Assembly (NCBI GenBank): GCA_009391225.1
Contig: VEXC01000005.1
Location: 1 to 58,535, forward strand
Reading direction: 5' to 3'
DNA from: SAR202 cluster bacterium AC-647-N09_OGT_505m
Lineage (GTDB): Bacteria; Chloroflexota; Dehalococcoidia; UBA2985
Length of the DNA stretch: 58,535 bases
In this document: piece by piece, positions 8,298-17,653 of the stretch
Layout of the letters: each line of letters starts with the position of its first letter
Numbering within the stretch: position 1 is the stretch's first letter
Program-made: the position numbers and the translations under genes
Notes under the pieces: model-generated
Told to the model about the DNA's origin: nothing
The model's input: the letters and a program-made list of their open reading frames with translations, nothing else
Databases searched by the model: none

Positions 8298-9233
8298 GTG
8301 GAGAAGCGGATTAGCTACGGTGGGCAGGCGGTGATTGAGGGAGTGATGATTCGCGGGCGGGACCATTACTCCCTGGCAGTCCGACGGCCCAACGGGAATA
8401 TAGCAACCGAATCAACTCGATTAAGCACCCTGTACACGGGCCGTCTGAGGAATATCCCACTAGTGCGTGGGGTCATAGTCCTCATAGAGACACTGGTTAT
8501 CGGCATTCAGGCCCTGAGCCGCTCTGCGAACATAGCCCTGGAGGAAGAGGGCCAGGAACTGTCTAGTTGGAGCATGGCCTTGATGCTGGTTGTCTCCCTA
8601 AGCATTGGTGTTGGCCTCTTCTTCATAGCCCCCCTTCTGGCCATCCGATTTCTGGACAGCTCCATCTCCTCCGACGAAGCCAGCAACCTGTTGGAGGGAA
8701 TACTACGACTGAGCATGTTCGTGGCGTACATCTTCCTCATTGGACGTCTTTCTGACATCAGGCGTGTCTTCGCCTACCACGGTGCTGAGCATATGACTGT
8801 CCATGCCCATGAGCATGACCTACCTTTGGAAATGGAACACATCCGTGGCTTCTCCACCGCCCATAACCGATGCGGCACAGCCTTTCTGCTGGTGGTAATG
8901 GTAGTGGCAATCGCCGTCTTCACTTTCGTGGGTCGGCCCTCGCTACCAATTAGCATAGCCTCCAGGATTGTACTGGTGCCGCTCATCGCCGCCATCAGCT
9001 ATGAGATCATCCGATTCAGTGGCGCTCACTCACAACATCCCCTGGTAAAGGTTATTGTCTATCCAAGTTTGGCCCTCCAGGCCCTTACCACCCGCCGGCC
9101 AGATGACGAGCAAATAGAAGTGGCTATTCACGCAATGAAACATGCCATCGCCGTGGACCAGGGGGACATAAAGGCAGATGATATCTCTGAACATGTGGCC
9201 CTGGAGGAAGGGGAGGTCCGTAGCACCAGCTAG
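8298..9233 (+). CDS. DUF1385 (YqhQ-like) membrane protein
   Basis: 311 aa from GTG. The start MEKRISYGGQAVIEGVMIRGRD carries the DUF1385 GGQAVIEGVMxR signature, and the centre has AYHGAEHMTVHAHE followed by HNRCGTAFL. Both His-rich blocks are conserved in the family, which has no settled function and is often found next to rpmE and prfA in Gram-positives and Chloroflexota. Four to five membrane segments are visible, for example SMALMLVVSLSIGVGLFFI and AFLLVVMVVAIAVFTFVG. prfA itself does not follow here. Confidence 0.88.
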   Translation: MEKRISYGGQAVIEGVMIRGRDHYSLAVRRPNGNIATESTRLSTLYTGRLRNIPLVRGVIVLIETLVIGIQALSRSANIALEEEGQELSSWSMALMLVVSLSIGVGLFFIAPLLAIRFLDSSISSDEASNLLEGILRLSMFVAYIFLIGRLSDIRRVFAYHGAEHMTVHAHEHDLPLEMEHIRGFSTAHNRCGTAFLLVVMVVAIAVFTFVGRPSLPISIASRIVLVPLIAAISYEIIRFSGAHSQHPLVKVIVYPSLALQALTTRRPDDEQIEVAIHAMKHAIAVDQGDIKADDISEHVALEEGEVRSTS

Positions 9234-9476
9234 GGGTATGACAGTTTAGTAGGAGCCCGCGTAGAGAAGAGCTGGCTCTGGCCGATTTGGTTCGGACAGA
9301 TATCTCCTAGCGTCAAGTATAAGAGGGCTATATTCTTAAAGATGCTCTTTTTCAGGGGTGCTATCGGCACGGTATAAACAAAGCGACGCGGTAAGTGGCC
9401 TATAGTTTCTAGCCACTCCGAAGGGGTTGCAGAAACTCCTCCAGGATTATTTCACATTAGTTTATTACCTTCTCTC

Positions 9477-10091
9477 CTACCCCCGTCTCTTCCTAAGCTC
9501 ACGCCACACGTCCTCTGGGCTGAGGTCTGAGGCCGTGAGCAGCACTAGTATGTGATACAGAAGGTCGGCCGCTTCCTTGGGCAGGTTCTCTCGGTTCTTT
9601 GTCGCCCCGGCCAGCGCCGCCTCCCCAGCTTCTTCTATGACTTTTTGAGCAATGCGCTCAACGCCGCTGTCTAGGAGTTGCACTGTATAGCTGCCCTCGG
9701 GTCTATCCAGCTTCCTCTCCTGTATGACCGAGAATAGTTCCTCCAGTATTCCAGAGCCTTTATCCTCACCCTCATACCCGTGTTCCACATCCATAGACTG
9801 AAAGAAGCAACTCTGATTGCCAGTGTGACATACGGGGCCAGTAGGCTCCACTCTCAGGAGCAGCGTGTCGCCGTCGCAGTCTACATGGGCCTCCTTGAAG
9901 TTCAGGTAACTGCCGGAGACTTCCCCCTTGTGCCACAACTCCTCACGACTGCGGCTATAGAACCATACTTGGCCTTCTTCTAGAGTGCGCTTTATGGAGC
10001 CTGGGTTCATGTACCCGAGCATGAGCACCTGTCCTGAGTTGGCATCCTGGACAATTGCGGGTACAAGACCTCTTCCATCTAGCTTGATCAT
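9477..10091 (-). CDS. hisIE: bifunctional phosphoribosyl-AMP cyclohydrolase / phosphoribosyl-ATP pyrophosphatase
   Basis: 204 aa, carrying steps 2 and 3 of histidine synthesis. The HisI part (about 1-105) shows QVLMLGYMN, WFYSRSREELWHKGE, the metal site DCDGDTLLLRVEPTGPVCH and SCFF. The HisE part (about 118-204) shows EEAGEAALA and ENLPKEAADLLYHILVLL. The two are fused in the usual order. It overlaps the preceding HAD gene by 4 bp (ATGA), so the unit hisF-HAD-hisIE is translationally coupled. Confidence 0.95.
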   Translation of the reverse strand: MIKLDGRGLVPAIVQDANSGQVLMLGYMNPGSIKRTLEEGQVWFYSRSREELWHKGEVSGSYLNFKEAHVDCDGDTLLLRVEPTGPVCHTGNQSCFFQSMDVEHGYEGEDKGSGILEELFSVIQERKLDRPEGSYTVQLLDSGVERIAQKVIEEAGEAALAGATKNRENLPKEAADLLYHILVLLTASDLSPEDVWRELRKRRG

Positions 10092-10816
10092 TGGGGGTTG
10101 ACCTCTTTCAAATATTCCAGAATCTCCACCAGCTTGTCCAATCCAGTGACCTGGTAGTCAGGTGGAAGGAGCTGTGGGTCCGTATCGGCTCCATTGCGAT
10201 TAATCCATGCCGTTGGCAGTCCTGCCAACTTGGCCCCATGGATGTCGTCAAAGAGTGTGTCACCCACATACAGGGCCTCTTCTGGTAGCACTCCCGTCTC
10301 CTTCACAATACGGATGAAGATTCGGGGGTCTGGCTTGTATGCCCGCGCTATCTCAGAAGTGACCACAGCATCGAAGGACAGTTCATAACGTTGTAGCAGT
10401 GGTAGGATGGAGCCACTATCGGCGTTGGTCAGCACGGATCGCTTCCAGCGATGTCTAACATACTCCAGGAATGGAAAGGTGTCCTCGTATGGCTCACGGG
10501 TGGCTAGGCCATCCACCGATAGCTGTGCCGCGTGGTCTGGGTCACCCCTGATTCCCAAGCTATCGAAGGCATCCACGAAGGCCTCCCTCCAGGCCTCCTG
10601 GTATGTCTTGAATGGAGGCGACTCCTCGGGATGCTCCAAGTTGGTTCTGGTCTGACGAAAGCGTACCTCAATGGACTTCCAGCGCGCCCAAAGGTCATCC
10701 GGAGATATGGGAAGATCCTGGATACGACACAGTTCTCTAAAGGTGTCCATCCAGGATGAGGTATCGTTGCGGAAGAGGGTGTTGTAAACGTCGAATATGA
10801 TGGCTTTTAGAGGCAT
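10088..10816 (-). CDS. HAD-superfamily hydrolase
   Basis: 242 aa. Motif I FDVYNTL (nucleophile Asp8 or 9), motif II SVLTNAD, motif III Lys in AYKPDPRIF and motif IV YVGDTLFDDIHGAK are all present; a helical cap lies between motifs I and II. Probably a small-molecule phosphatase. Its place between hisF and hisIE, with a 9-bp gap and a 4-bp overlap, raises the possibility of a histidinol-phosphatase role, but the sequence does not show that. Confidence 0.88.
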   Translation of the reverse strand: MPLKAIIFDVYNTLFRNDTSSWMDTFRELCRIQDLPISPDDLWARWKSIEVRFRQTRTNLEHPEESPPFKTYQEAWREAFVDAFDSLGIRGDPDHAAQLSVDGLATREPYEDTFPFLEYVRHRWKRSVLTNADSGSILPLLQRYELSFDAVVTSEIARAYKPDPRIFIRIVKETGVLPEEALYVGDTLFDDIHGAKLAGLPTAWINRNGADTDPQLLPPDYQVTGLDKLVEILEYLKEVNPQ

Positions 10817-10825
10817 GGAATAATC

Positions 10826-11608
10826 TCACGTGAGGCGTACTGGAATGCCCTCTTGGGCCAGGTATTCCTTGGCCTGTGCTATGCGAAAAGTGCCGAAGTG
10901 AAAGATACTCGCGGCCAGCACCGCATCGGCCTTGCCCTCCGCTACCACTTGGTATAAGTGATTCAGTGTCCCGGCGCCTCCACTGGCTACTACAGGCACG
11001 TTGACAGTCTCGGAGATAGTTCGTATCAGTTCCAAGTCATAGCCTTCCTTGGTGCCATCGGCATCAATGCTGTTCACTACGATTTCCCCAGCCCCCAGTT
11101 CAGCGGCACGTATTGCCCACTCCACAGCGTCCAGATCCCTCGGACGGCCACCGTTGCTGCCTGTGTGGGTGTACACCTGCCACTGGGGAGCAGGGCTGCC
11201 ATCATCGACGCGTTTGACGTCCATCCCTAGTACGATGCACTGGTTACCGAAGGCCTCTGCACCCTGTCGAATAAGCTCTGGGTTCTGGACCGCCGCCGTG
11301 TTGATTGAGACCTTGTCCGCCCCAGCATTGAGCATGGCGGTCATGTCCTCAACGCTGCGCAATCCCCCGCCTACGGTTAGGGGAATGAAGAGCTCTTCCG
11401 CTGTCCGGGATACCACATCCAGCATGATACCTCTGCCCTGGGCCGAGGCGGTGATGTCGTAGAAGACTACCTCATCTGCCCCCTCGGAGTCATAGAAACG
11501 GGCGAGTTCCACTGGGTCGCCCGCATCCCTATGGCTCAAGAACTTGATCCCTTTGATTACTCGGCCGTTGTCCACGTCCAGGCAGGGGATAATGCGCTTG
11601 GTAAGCAT
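10826..11608 (-). CDS. hisF: imidazole glycerol phosphate synthase subunit HisF
   Basis: 260 aa TIM barrel. [21 protein letters not shown] carries the catalytic Asp, [13 protein letters not shown] and [18 protein letters not shown] (second Asp region) follow, and [13 protein letters not shown] is the C-terminal phosphate site. It makes IGP and AICAR with HisH, which is not nearby. A minus-strand TACAAT at 11618-11623 with a weak TTGGTG -35 lies so close to the ATG that the mRNA would be nearly leaderless. Confidence 0.96.
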   Translation of the reverse strand: MLTKRIIPCLDVDNGRVIKGIKFLSHRDAGDPVELARFYDSEGADEVVFYDITASAQGRGIMLDVVSRTAEELFIPLTVGGGLRSVEDMTAMLNAGADKVSINTAAVQNPELIRQGAEAFGNQCIVLGMDVKRVDDGSPAPQWQVYTHTGSNGGRPRDLDAVEWAIRAAELGAGEIVVNSIDADGTKEGYDLELIRTISETVNVPVVASGGAGTLNHLYQVVAEGKADAVLAASIFHFGTFRIAQAKEYLAQEGIPVRLT

Positions 11609-12101
11609 GCCAGGCTCATTGTACCATATAGAGGGGCGGCACCAAGATGAGCGGATTGCCCCTTACCACGAAGCCCACCAAACCTCCCATTTAGGCCAGG
11701 TCTGTTGTCATTCTCCATACAGTGTCTGATCGCAATGGTAGAGTTATACTTCTTGTCACCAGTTGATTCGCCTGAGGTGATCTCAGTATATCTCGTATTG
11801 TTTGGCGCAGACTCCACTACTCCACTAGGTGTGAAAATAGCTCTGCCATACTTGTTGAAGGAATAGGTCCTAAATTCCTAGGCGCACTGACTCGTGGAGA
11901 CTTCCTCAGAATGACATGTGGGTAATCGCGTATGGTGTTTCCATAGAAATGCCATACCTATTTCGGACTGAGAATTAGTTAGATTACAGAGTTCCCAGCA
12001 TGAACTTTAGAGGTGTCATCCGACTAACTTGGATGACACCTCTAAAGTTCATGCTAGCCACTGAGACTACATATGCCTTGGGTAGGCAGTTCTGGGCAGG
12101 C
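11609..12101. other. intergenic region between hisF and the acyl-CoA dehydrogenase cluster
   Basis: No coding frame is convincing. It holds a short dispersed repeat at 11901-11917 (its reverse complement recurs at 19368-19383) and the long perfect palindrome at 11997-12055. Confidence 0.5.
11997..12055. repeat. 25-bp perfect inverted repeat with 9-nt loop
   Basis: Arms 11997-12021 and 12031-12055 are exactly complementary (for example AGCATGAACTTTAGAGG against CCTCTAAAGTTCATGCT) around GACTAACTT. It lies 46 bp beyond the stop of the last acyl-CoA dehydrogenase on the minus strand. No T tract follows on either strand, so it is not a textbook terminator; a mobile miniature repeat or RNA-processing hairpin is also possible. 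Confidence 0.9.
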
Positions 12102-13238
12102 TTACATATCCAGAAACTTTGCCACACGCTGGCGATGATATACTGGGTCTCCAAGATAGCTCAGCAAGGAGCGGGCCTTCTTGGTGTATAGGTACAACCC
12201 ATACTCTTTGTCTATACCTATACCTGCATGCACATGGTGAGCTGCTTCTGCGCTACGGGGGTATCCCTCGCTAGCCACCACCTGGGCCATGGCTATGGAC
12301 AGGTTAGCATCTGGGCGTCCATCGTCCAGTTTCCATAGTGCCTCGTTGGTGGTCCAACGGCTGGCCTCCAGGTCATTTACAATTACAATAATCCAGTCCT
12401 GTACCCGCTGGAAGGTGCCTATGGGTACCCCAAAGGCTATCCTGTTCTTGCTATACTCCACAGTGATGTCCAGGATTCTCTGTAACCCGCCCACTATGTA
12501 GGCACACTGGATTATTCCCGCACGGTCCAGGACTCGCTCCACTGTGGGCCACCCACCGTCCACCTGTCCTATTACCGAGGATGCGGGAACCTCCGCATTT
12601 TCGAATGTGATTTCGTTGAGCTTATCTCCTGTCCAACCCTTTATTATGCGAGTGGATACGCCTGGGGTGTTCTTGTTAACCAGGAATAGGGTGATTCCTT
12701 GGTCCGGAGAGGCCCCAGTGCTGGTTCGGGCTACCAGCACAATCTGGTCGGCCACCTGGGCATCTGGGATAAACAGTTTTGTGCCATTGAGTACAAAACT
12801 GCCATTCTTTTTGGTGGCGGCTAGGTTTACAGACTCTGGGCCCCAGCCATAATCTGGCTCAGTTTGGGCAAAGGAGAGTATGCGTTGGCCGCTGGCTACC
12901 GAAGGGAGGACCTCCTGCTTTAGCTGATCGCTCCCAGCGTCCAGGATGGAGAGGCCTCCTAGGACCGCGGAGGAGTGCAGTGGAGTGCTCAAGCATGCCG
13001 AGCCCATCTCCTCGCTCAGAACCGCCAGGTCCATGAAGCTGCTACCCCCACCACCATATTGCTCTGGGAGCACCATGCCCACCCAGCCCAACTCCGACAT
13101 CTTTTGCCACAGTTCAGGGGAAAAGCCCGTCTCTGTCTCATCCACATCTCTTACAAAGCTCCTAGGGCACTCTTGGGTAAGGAAATCCCGGGCCGAGTCT
13201 CTCAGTATTTCCTGTGTTGATGTTAATGACAGGTCCAT
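12102..13238 (-). CDS. acyl-CoA dehydrogenase family protein
   Basis: 378 aa flavoprotein, expected to introduce an alpha-beta double bond into an acyl-CoA. N-terminal helical domain (SLTSTQEILRDSARDFL, about 4-20), middle beta domain (NLAATKKNGSFVLNGTKLFIPDAQVAD) and C-terminal helical domain (GVPIGTFQRVQDWI). The ATG at 13238 is chosen because GGAGG sits 5 nt upstream; a TTG four codons earlier lies inside that site. It differs clearly from the three longer paralogues upstream, and its SFAQTEPDYGWGP block departs from the usual TEPxxGSD signature, so its substrate or even activity may differ. Confidence 0.9.
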   Translation of the reverse strand: MDLSLTSTQEILRDSARDFLTQECPRSFVRDVDETETGFSPELWQKMSELGWVGMVLPEQYGGGGSSFMDLAVLSEEMGSACLSTPLHSSAVLGGLSILDAGSDQLKQEVLPSVASGQRILSFAQTEPDYGWGPESVNLAATKKNGSFVLNGTKLFIPDAQVADQIVLVARTSTGASPDQGITLFLVNKNTPGVSTRIIKGWTGDKLNEITFENAEVPASSVIGQVDGGWPTVERVLDRAGIIQCAYIVGGLQRILDITVEYSKNRIAFGVPIGTFQRVQDWIIVIVNDLEASRWTTNEALWKLDDGRPDANLSIAMAQVVASEGYPRSAEAAHHVHAGIGIDKEYGLYLYTKKARSLLSYLGDPVYHRQRVAKFLDM

Positions 13239-13319
13239 TCTTTCCTCCAATTAATGTTAGCTAGACTTGAAGCATAGTTTTTATTTGAGGGTAGGATCCC
13301 AGTTATACCACGTCCATGC

Positions 13320-14549
13320 CTAAGCACGGATTGGAGCGGCACGATCCTTTGTTCTGCTAATATCCAGACGGCGCGCCATCTTAATCTTGTCGGTTTCTAG
13401 AGTCCCAGCTCCGTGCTCAGCCCTCACCCCTTGCCTTTGCTTGAGCTCTACGCGGCCCTCCAATGGGGCCCACTCATTGTCAGTAGTCAATGCATATGGC
13501 CCGAGAGCGCTTAGTATGTTATCAGCGGCACCCATTGAGACCATTCTTGACAGAGCGCTATATTGAGAAGCATGCCACGACATGGGCTGGCGGCTGTTGC
13601 CCATCCAGTAATTGCGTACCTGTATTAACTGCTGCACATGGGTGTCTATATAGCTTTCCACCAGAGTCTGCTGTACCGAGGGGTCTTTGCTCAAGGGCTG
13701 CCCACTGCGGTGGGTCCCTTTGCTGTATTCTATGACGTCCCTCACCGTGTCGTAGTGCCTTCTCAATCCATCTTTCTGTCCCACAGAGCCAAGACCAGCT
13801 CCTTCCATTTCCCGTCCACTGGATACCACTCGCCATCCCTCGGTCTCACCACCAATGAGATATTCCCGAGATACTCTTACGCCGTCCAGCATGATATGGC
13901 GCTTAGACTCTCTGGTTATTAAGTTCAAGGTGTTGACAGTGACTCCAGGTGAATTGGCGGGAATGAGGAAGGCACCCATGTTTTGATGCCTAGGGCCGTC
14001 TGGGTCCGTTATAGTAAGACACCAGAAGTAGGTTGGCTCGAATACGGATCCTACGAACACCTTCTCACCAGTGATGACGAAGTCATCACCATCTTTGACT
14101 GCCCGTGTTTTGATGTTGGCTAGGTCTGCGCCCCCTGTTGGCTCGGTCCAGAGCTGCCAGGAACCTGCCTCACCTTTCAAGAAGCTGGGAAGGAGCTTCG
14201 CCTTTTGCTCCTCTGTGCCGTAGAGAAACAGCGCAGCAACTGGCTGTTGCCCTCCAGCCGCTACATCTGGATACTCCACCCTACCTAATTCCTCTTGGAT
14301 GATGAGATCATGATCTGGTGTGAGGCCTCCACCTCCATATTCCTTGGAATCCAGAGGAAAGAGCCAACCCTTGGCCCCTAGCTTCCGCTGGAATTCCACT
14401 GACCATTCCCACATCTCCCTGCTCACATCTCCGTCTTCCAGTGGGATTTCCCCCAACTCCGGAGGGTACTGGGCGTTCTCTTCCATCCAGCCTCGTACCT
14501 CTTGGCGGAAATCCTCTTGCTCCTTGGTGTACTGTATCGTGAAGTCCAT
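13320..14549 (-). CDS. acyl-CoA dehydrogenase, long paralogue 1
   Basis: 409 aa. It begins MDFTIQYTKEQEDFRQEVRGW and shows LWTEPTGGADLANIKTRAV (FAD/substrate signature), the beta domain DDFVITGEKVFVG, and a C-terminal ARRLDISRTKDRAAP tail shared by the paralogues. Flavin-dependent acyl-CoA oxidation is the family reaction; the actual substrate is unknown. It is one of three near-identically organised copies arranged head to tail on the minus strand, with short gaps. Divergence is highest in the C-terminal helical domain, where substrate would sit. Confidence 0.92.
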   Translation of the reverse strand: MDFTIQYTKEQEDFRQEVRGWMEENAQYPPELGEIPLEDGDVSREMWEWSVEFQRKLGAKGWLFPLDSKEYGGGGLTPDHDLIIQEELGRVEYPDVAAGGQQPVAALFLYGTEEQKAKLLPSFLKGEAGSWQLWTEPTGGADLANIKTRAVKDGDDFVITGEKVFVGSVFEPTYFWCLTITDPDGPRHQNMGAFLIPANSPGVTVNTLNLITRESKRHIMLDGVRVSREYLIGGETEGWRVVSSGREMEGAGLGSVGQKDGLRRHYDTVRDVIEYSKGTHRSGQPLSKDPSVQQTLVESYIDTHVQQLIQVRNYWMGNSRQPMSWHASQYSALSRMVSMGAADNILSALGPYALTTDNEWAPLEGRVELKQRQGVRAEHGAGTLETDKIKMARRLDISRTKDRAAPIRA

Positions 14550-14639
14550 AGACGTCCTCCTCGCGTTGACATATCAAAAGTAATCTGGCTATGGCCCCAG
14601 GAATCCCCACCTCTCTCCAGATGGAGAGGCGGCTGCCGG

Positions 14640-15863
14640 CTAACGTCCTTGCGTTGGAGCCTGAGTAGGAGCAGCCCGTTCCTGGGTCCTGCTTATACCC
14701 AGCCGTCGTGCAATGATGAGCTTCTGAACCTCAAGGGTTCCGCCAGGATGGGCTCCAACTAGGGTCTCCCTCTGATGATGCTCTACCCTCTTCTTCAGTG
14801 CTCCCCACTTCTCGTCGTTTATCAAGGCCTGTGGCCCCAGGGCGTGCAGTATCCTGTCCGCCGCCTTCAGATTGAAGTCCTTCCTGAGGAGGGATACCTG
14901 GGAGCCATGGAAGGTCACCGTCCGTCCACTGTTGAACATCCAGTAGTTACGCAGCCCCAGTAGCCGGTGAATGTTGGTCTCAATGAAGTTCTCCACCATG
15001 GCCTGTTGCACAAAGGGGTCCTTACTCAAGGGTTTGCCATTGCGTACGGTTTCCTTGGTGTACTCTATGACGTCTCTTACCGTAGAATCCCGTTCGGCTA
15101 GGAAACCCGCTGCACCATGTTCCAGTTCCAATGTGGTTTGTGCTACGCGCCATCCCTGGGTCTCTTCTCCAATCAGGTATTCTCGGGATACCCGCACGCC
15201 ATCCATGGACACCAAACGCTTTCCCCTCTGTACCACCAGATTGAGGTTGGCAATACTTATCCCTGGGAGATTGGCTGGCATGAAGAAGGCCCCTATGTTC
15301 TGATGCCGTGGGGCATCTGGGTCTGTCACTGCCAGGCACCAGAGCCAGTCGGCATCGAAGGAGTCACCAACGAAAATTTTCTGCCCAGTGATAATGAAGT
15401 CATCCCCATCCTTCTCCGCACGGGTCCTGAGTGAAGCCAGGTCCGAGCCCACTTCAGGCTCGGTAAAAAGTTGCCAGCAGACGACTTCACCCGTCAATAT
15501 TGGTTTAAGGAACCGCTTCTTCTGCTCATCGCTGCCGTGCACCATTATGGAGCCGGCTTGCAACTCGCCTCGGCCGGACTCGGGAATGTCGTAGTTACCC
15601 AACTCCTCTTTGAGGACAATGTCGTGGTCTCCTGTGAGACCCCCTCCTCCATACTCCTTGTCCCACAGAGGGAACAGCCAGCCCTTTTCCCCCAGCTTTC
15701 GGCTAAAGTCCAAGGCCCACTGTCGCATCTCCGGTTTCCAGTGGTCAGTTTCAGGGGGAATATCGCCCCACTCGGAGGGGTATTGGGCATTCTGATCCAG
15801 CCAGCCCCGCACCTCCGCGCGGAAGTCCTCTTGCTCTTTGGTGTACTGTATGGTGAAATCCAT
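14640..15863 (-). CDS. acyl-CoA dehydrogenase, long paralogue 2
   Basis: 407 aa. MDFTIQYTKEQEDFRAEVRGW start, LFTEPEVGSDLASLRTRAE signature, DDFIITGQKIFVGDSFDADW, and tail ARRLGISRTQERAAPTQAP. It shares layout and much sequence with the genes at 13320 and 16424, so the array arose by tandem duplication. Such arrays fit use of several related acyl-CoA or ring-derived CoA thioesters, which is inference. Confidence 0.92.
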   Translation of the reverse strand: MDFTIQYTKEQEDFRAEVRGWLDQNAQYPSEWGDIPPETDHWKPEMRQWALDFSRKLGEKGWLFPLWDKEYGGGGLTGDHDIVLKEELGNYDIPESGRGELQAGSIMVHGSDEQKKRFLKPILTGEVVCWQLFTEPEVGSDLASLRTRAEKDGDDFIITGQKIFVGDSFDADWLWCLAVTDPDAPRHQNIGAFFMPANLPGISIANLNLVVQRGKRLVSMDGVRVSREYLIGEETQGWRVAQTTLELEHGAAGFLAERDSTVRDVIEYTKETVRNGKPLSKDPFVQQAMVENFIETNIHRLLGLRNYWMFNSGRTVTFHGSQVSLLRKDFNLKAADRILHALGPQALINDEKWGALKKRVEHHQRETLVGAHPGGTLEVQKLIIARRLGISRTQERAAPTQAPTQGR

Positions 15864-15949
15864 CTAGCTATCCTCCCTTTACCCTTTACACAATCAATGC
15901 ATCTCTGAATCCACTGTATCTCCTAGGGACGAGTCCTATCTGAAGAGGG

Positions 15950-16423
15950 CTACCGCCCAGAGGAGCCAGAACCCGTAGGCCCGTGAGTAGGAGCAGCCCT
16001 TTCCCGGATCCTGCTTATATCCAATCGTCGTGCAATTATGGGTTTCTGCACATCGTAGGTGCCACCTGGATGAAGCCCAACCAAGGAAGAGCGCTGGTTC
16101 ACCTCTACCCTGCCTTTCAAGGCTTCCCACTTCTTATCGCAGGCTGTGGCAAAGGGCCCCAAGGCTTCCAGAACCCGCTTTGCCTTGGTCACATTGTAGT
16201 GTTTGATCAGGAATGAGTTCTGGAATCCGTGGTAGGTCGCCGTCTGTCCTGAGTTGAACATATGGTAGTTCCCCAGGCCTATCAGACGCTGTATCCCGGA
16301 TTCGATGTAGTTCTCCGCCAGGCCTTGCTGGACAAATGCGTCTTCGCTCAGGGGTTTACCACCGCGGACGGTGTCCTTGCAGTATTGGATGACTTCCTCC
16401 AGCAGAGTGTCTCTCTCACTGAG
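15950..16423 (-). pseudogene. C-terminal fragment of a further acyl-CoA dehydrogenase paralogue
   Basis: 158 codons matching the C-terminal third of the neighbouring paralogues: SERDTLLEEVIQYCKDTV, then GLAENYIESGIQRLIGLGNY, then PGGTYDVQKPIIARRLDIS. The N-terminal 60% is absent. It begins directly after the TAA of the upstream gene (16424-16426) and in the same frame with no start codon until ATG at 16261, so only that one stop separates it from gene 16424-17653. It most likely arose by unequal crossing-over inside the array. A 103-aa product from 16261 is conceivable but would have no active site. Confidence 0.85.
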
Positions 16424-17653
16424 TTACCCTGAACGGGTTGAAGCGTGGGTAGGAGCAGCCCTTTCTTGGGTCCTGCTGATTCCCAGGCGTCGAGCGATGA
16501 TTAGCTTCTGTACATCGTAGGTCCCTCCGGGATGGAGGCCAACCAGGGCATCACGCTGATTGAGCTCTACGCGCCCCTTCAGTGGGCCCCACTTCTCGTC
16601 GGATGTGGAAGCATAGGGTCCAAGTATGTTCAGAAGACGCTCAGCCTTGCGTACGTTGAAGTGCTTCCCAAGGAAAGAGCTTTGGGAGCCGTGGAATGTC
16701 GCCTGACGACCACTGTTGAACATCCAGTAGTTACGCAGACCCAGTAATCGCTGGATGTTGGATTCGATGTAGTTTTCCGCAAGCGCCTGTTGTACAAATG
16801 GGTCTTTGCTGAGGGGCTTACCGCCGCGGACAGTGTCCTTGCAGTACTGTATGACTTCTTCCAGCAGCTTATCTCTCTCTCGGATGGCTCCCCCTCCGCC
16901 GTGCTCCAACTCTAGGCTAGTGGAGATTACACGCCATCCCTGGGTCTCCTCTCCAATCAGGTATTCCCGAGGTACCCTGACACCATCGAAGGATATGAGA
17001 CGCTTCCTTCGATCGATAATCAGGTTTAGGTCATGGATGGTAACCCCTGGTAGATTTGCTGGAAAGAGGAAGGCCCCCAAGTTCTGATGCCTGGGAGCGT
17101 CGGCGTCCGTCACAGCCGGGCACCAGAGCATATCTGGCTCAAACTGATCTCCAATCCACATCTTCTGGCCTGTGATGACGAAATCATCACCGTCCTTCAC
17201 AGCCCGGGTCTTTAGGGAAGCCAGATCAGAGCCCCCCTCCGGCTCGGTGAATGCCTGCCAGCAGGCCATTTCACCCATGGCGATGGGTTTTACAAATCGC
17301 TGTTTCTGCTCCTCTGTGCCGTGGACTAGGATGGCGGACATGGCCAGGTTGCCGATGCCATAGTAGGCCACTGGGTAATCTACGTTGCCTAACTCTTCCT
17401 TGATAACGATGTCCTGCTCAGGGGTCATGCCTCCTCCGCCGTACTCCTTAGGATACATTGGGAACAGCCATCCCTTAGCTCCCAGTTTCCGTTGGAAGTC
17501 CCGGGCCCACTGGAACATCTCCCAGCTCATGTTCCCTTCCTCCAAGGGAATCTCACCCATATCAGAAGGGTACTTGGTGTTCTCCTCAAGCCAACCCCGT
17601 ACTTCCCCACGGAATGACTCCTGCTCTTTGGTGTACTGTACTGTGAAGTCCAT
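16424..17653 (-). CDS. acyl-CoA dehydrogenase, long paralogue 3
   Basis: 409 aa. MDFTVQYTKEQESFRGEVRGW start, AFTEPEGGSDLASLKTRAV signature, DDFVITGQKMWIGDQFEPDM, and tail ARRLGISRTQERAAPTHAS. It is the first gene of the minus-strand array, with a GGGGGAA ribosome site before the ATG. The truncated paralogue follows in frame right after its TAA. Confidence 0.92.
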   Translation of the reverse strand: MDFTVQYTKEQESFRGEVRGWLEENTKYPSDMGEIPLEEGNMSWEMFQWARDFQRKLGAKGWLFPMYPKEYGGGGMTPEQDIVIKEELGNVDYPVAYYGIGNLAMSAILVHGTEEQKQRFVKPIAMGEMACWQAFTEPEGGSDLASLKTRAVKDGDDFVITGQKMWIGDQFEPDMLWCPAVTDADAPRHQNLGAFLFPANLPGVTIHDLNLIIDRRKRLISFDGVRVPREYLIGEETQGWRVISTSLELEHGGGGAIRERDKLLEEVIQYCKDTVRGGKPLSKDPFVQQALAENYIESNIQRLLGLRNYWMFNSGRQATFHGSQSSFLGKHFNVRKAERLLNILGPYASTSDEKWGPLKGRVELNQRDALVGLHPGGTYDVQKLIIARRLGISRTQERAAPTHASTRSG

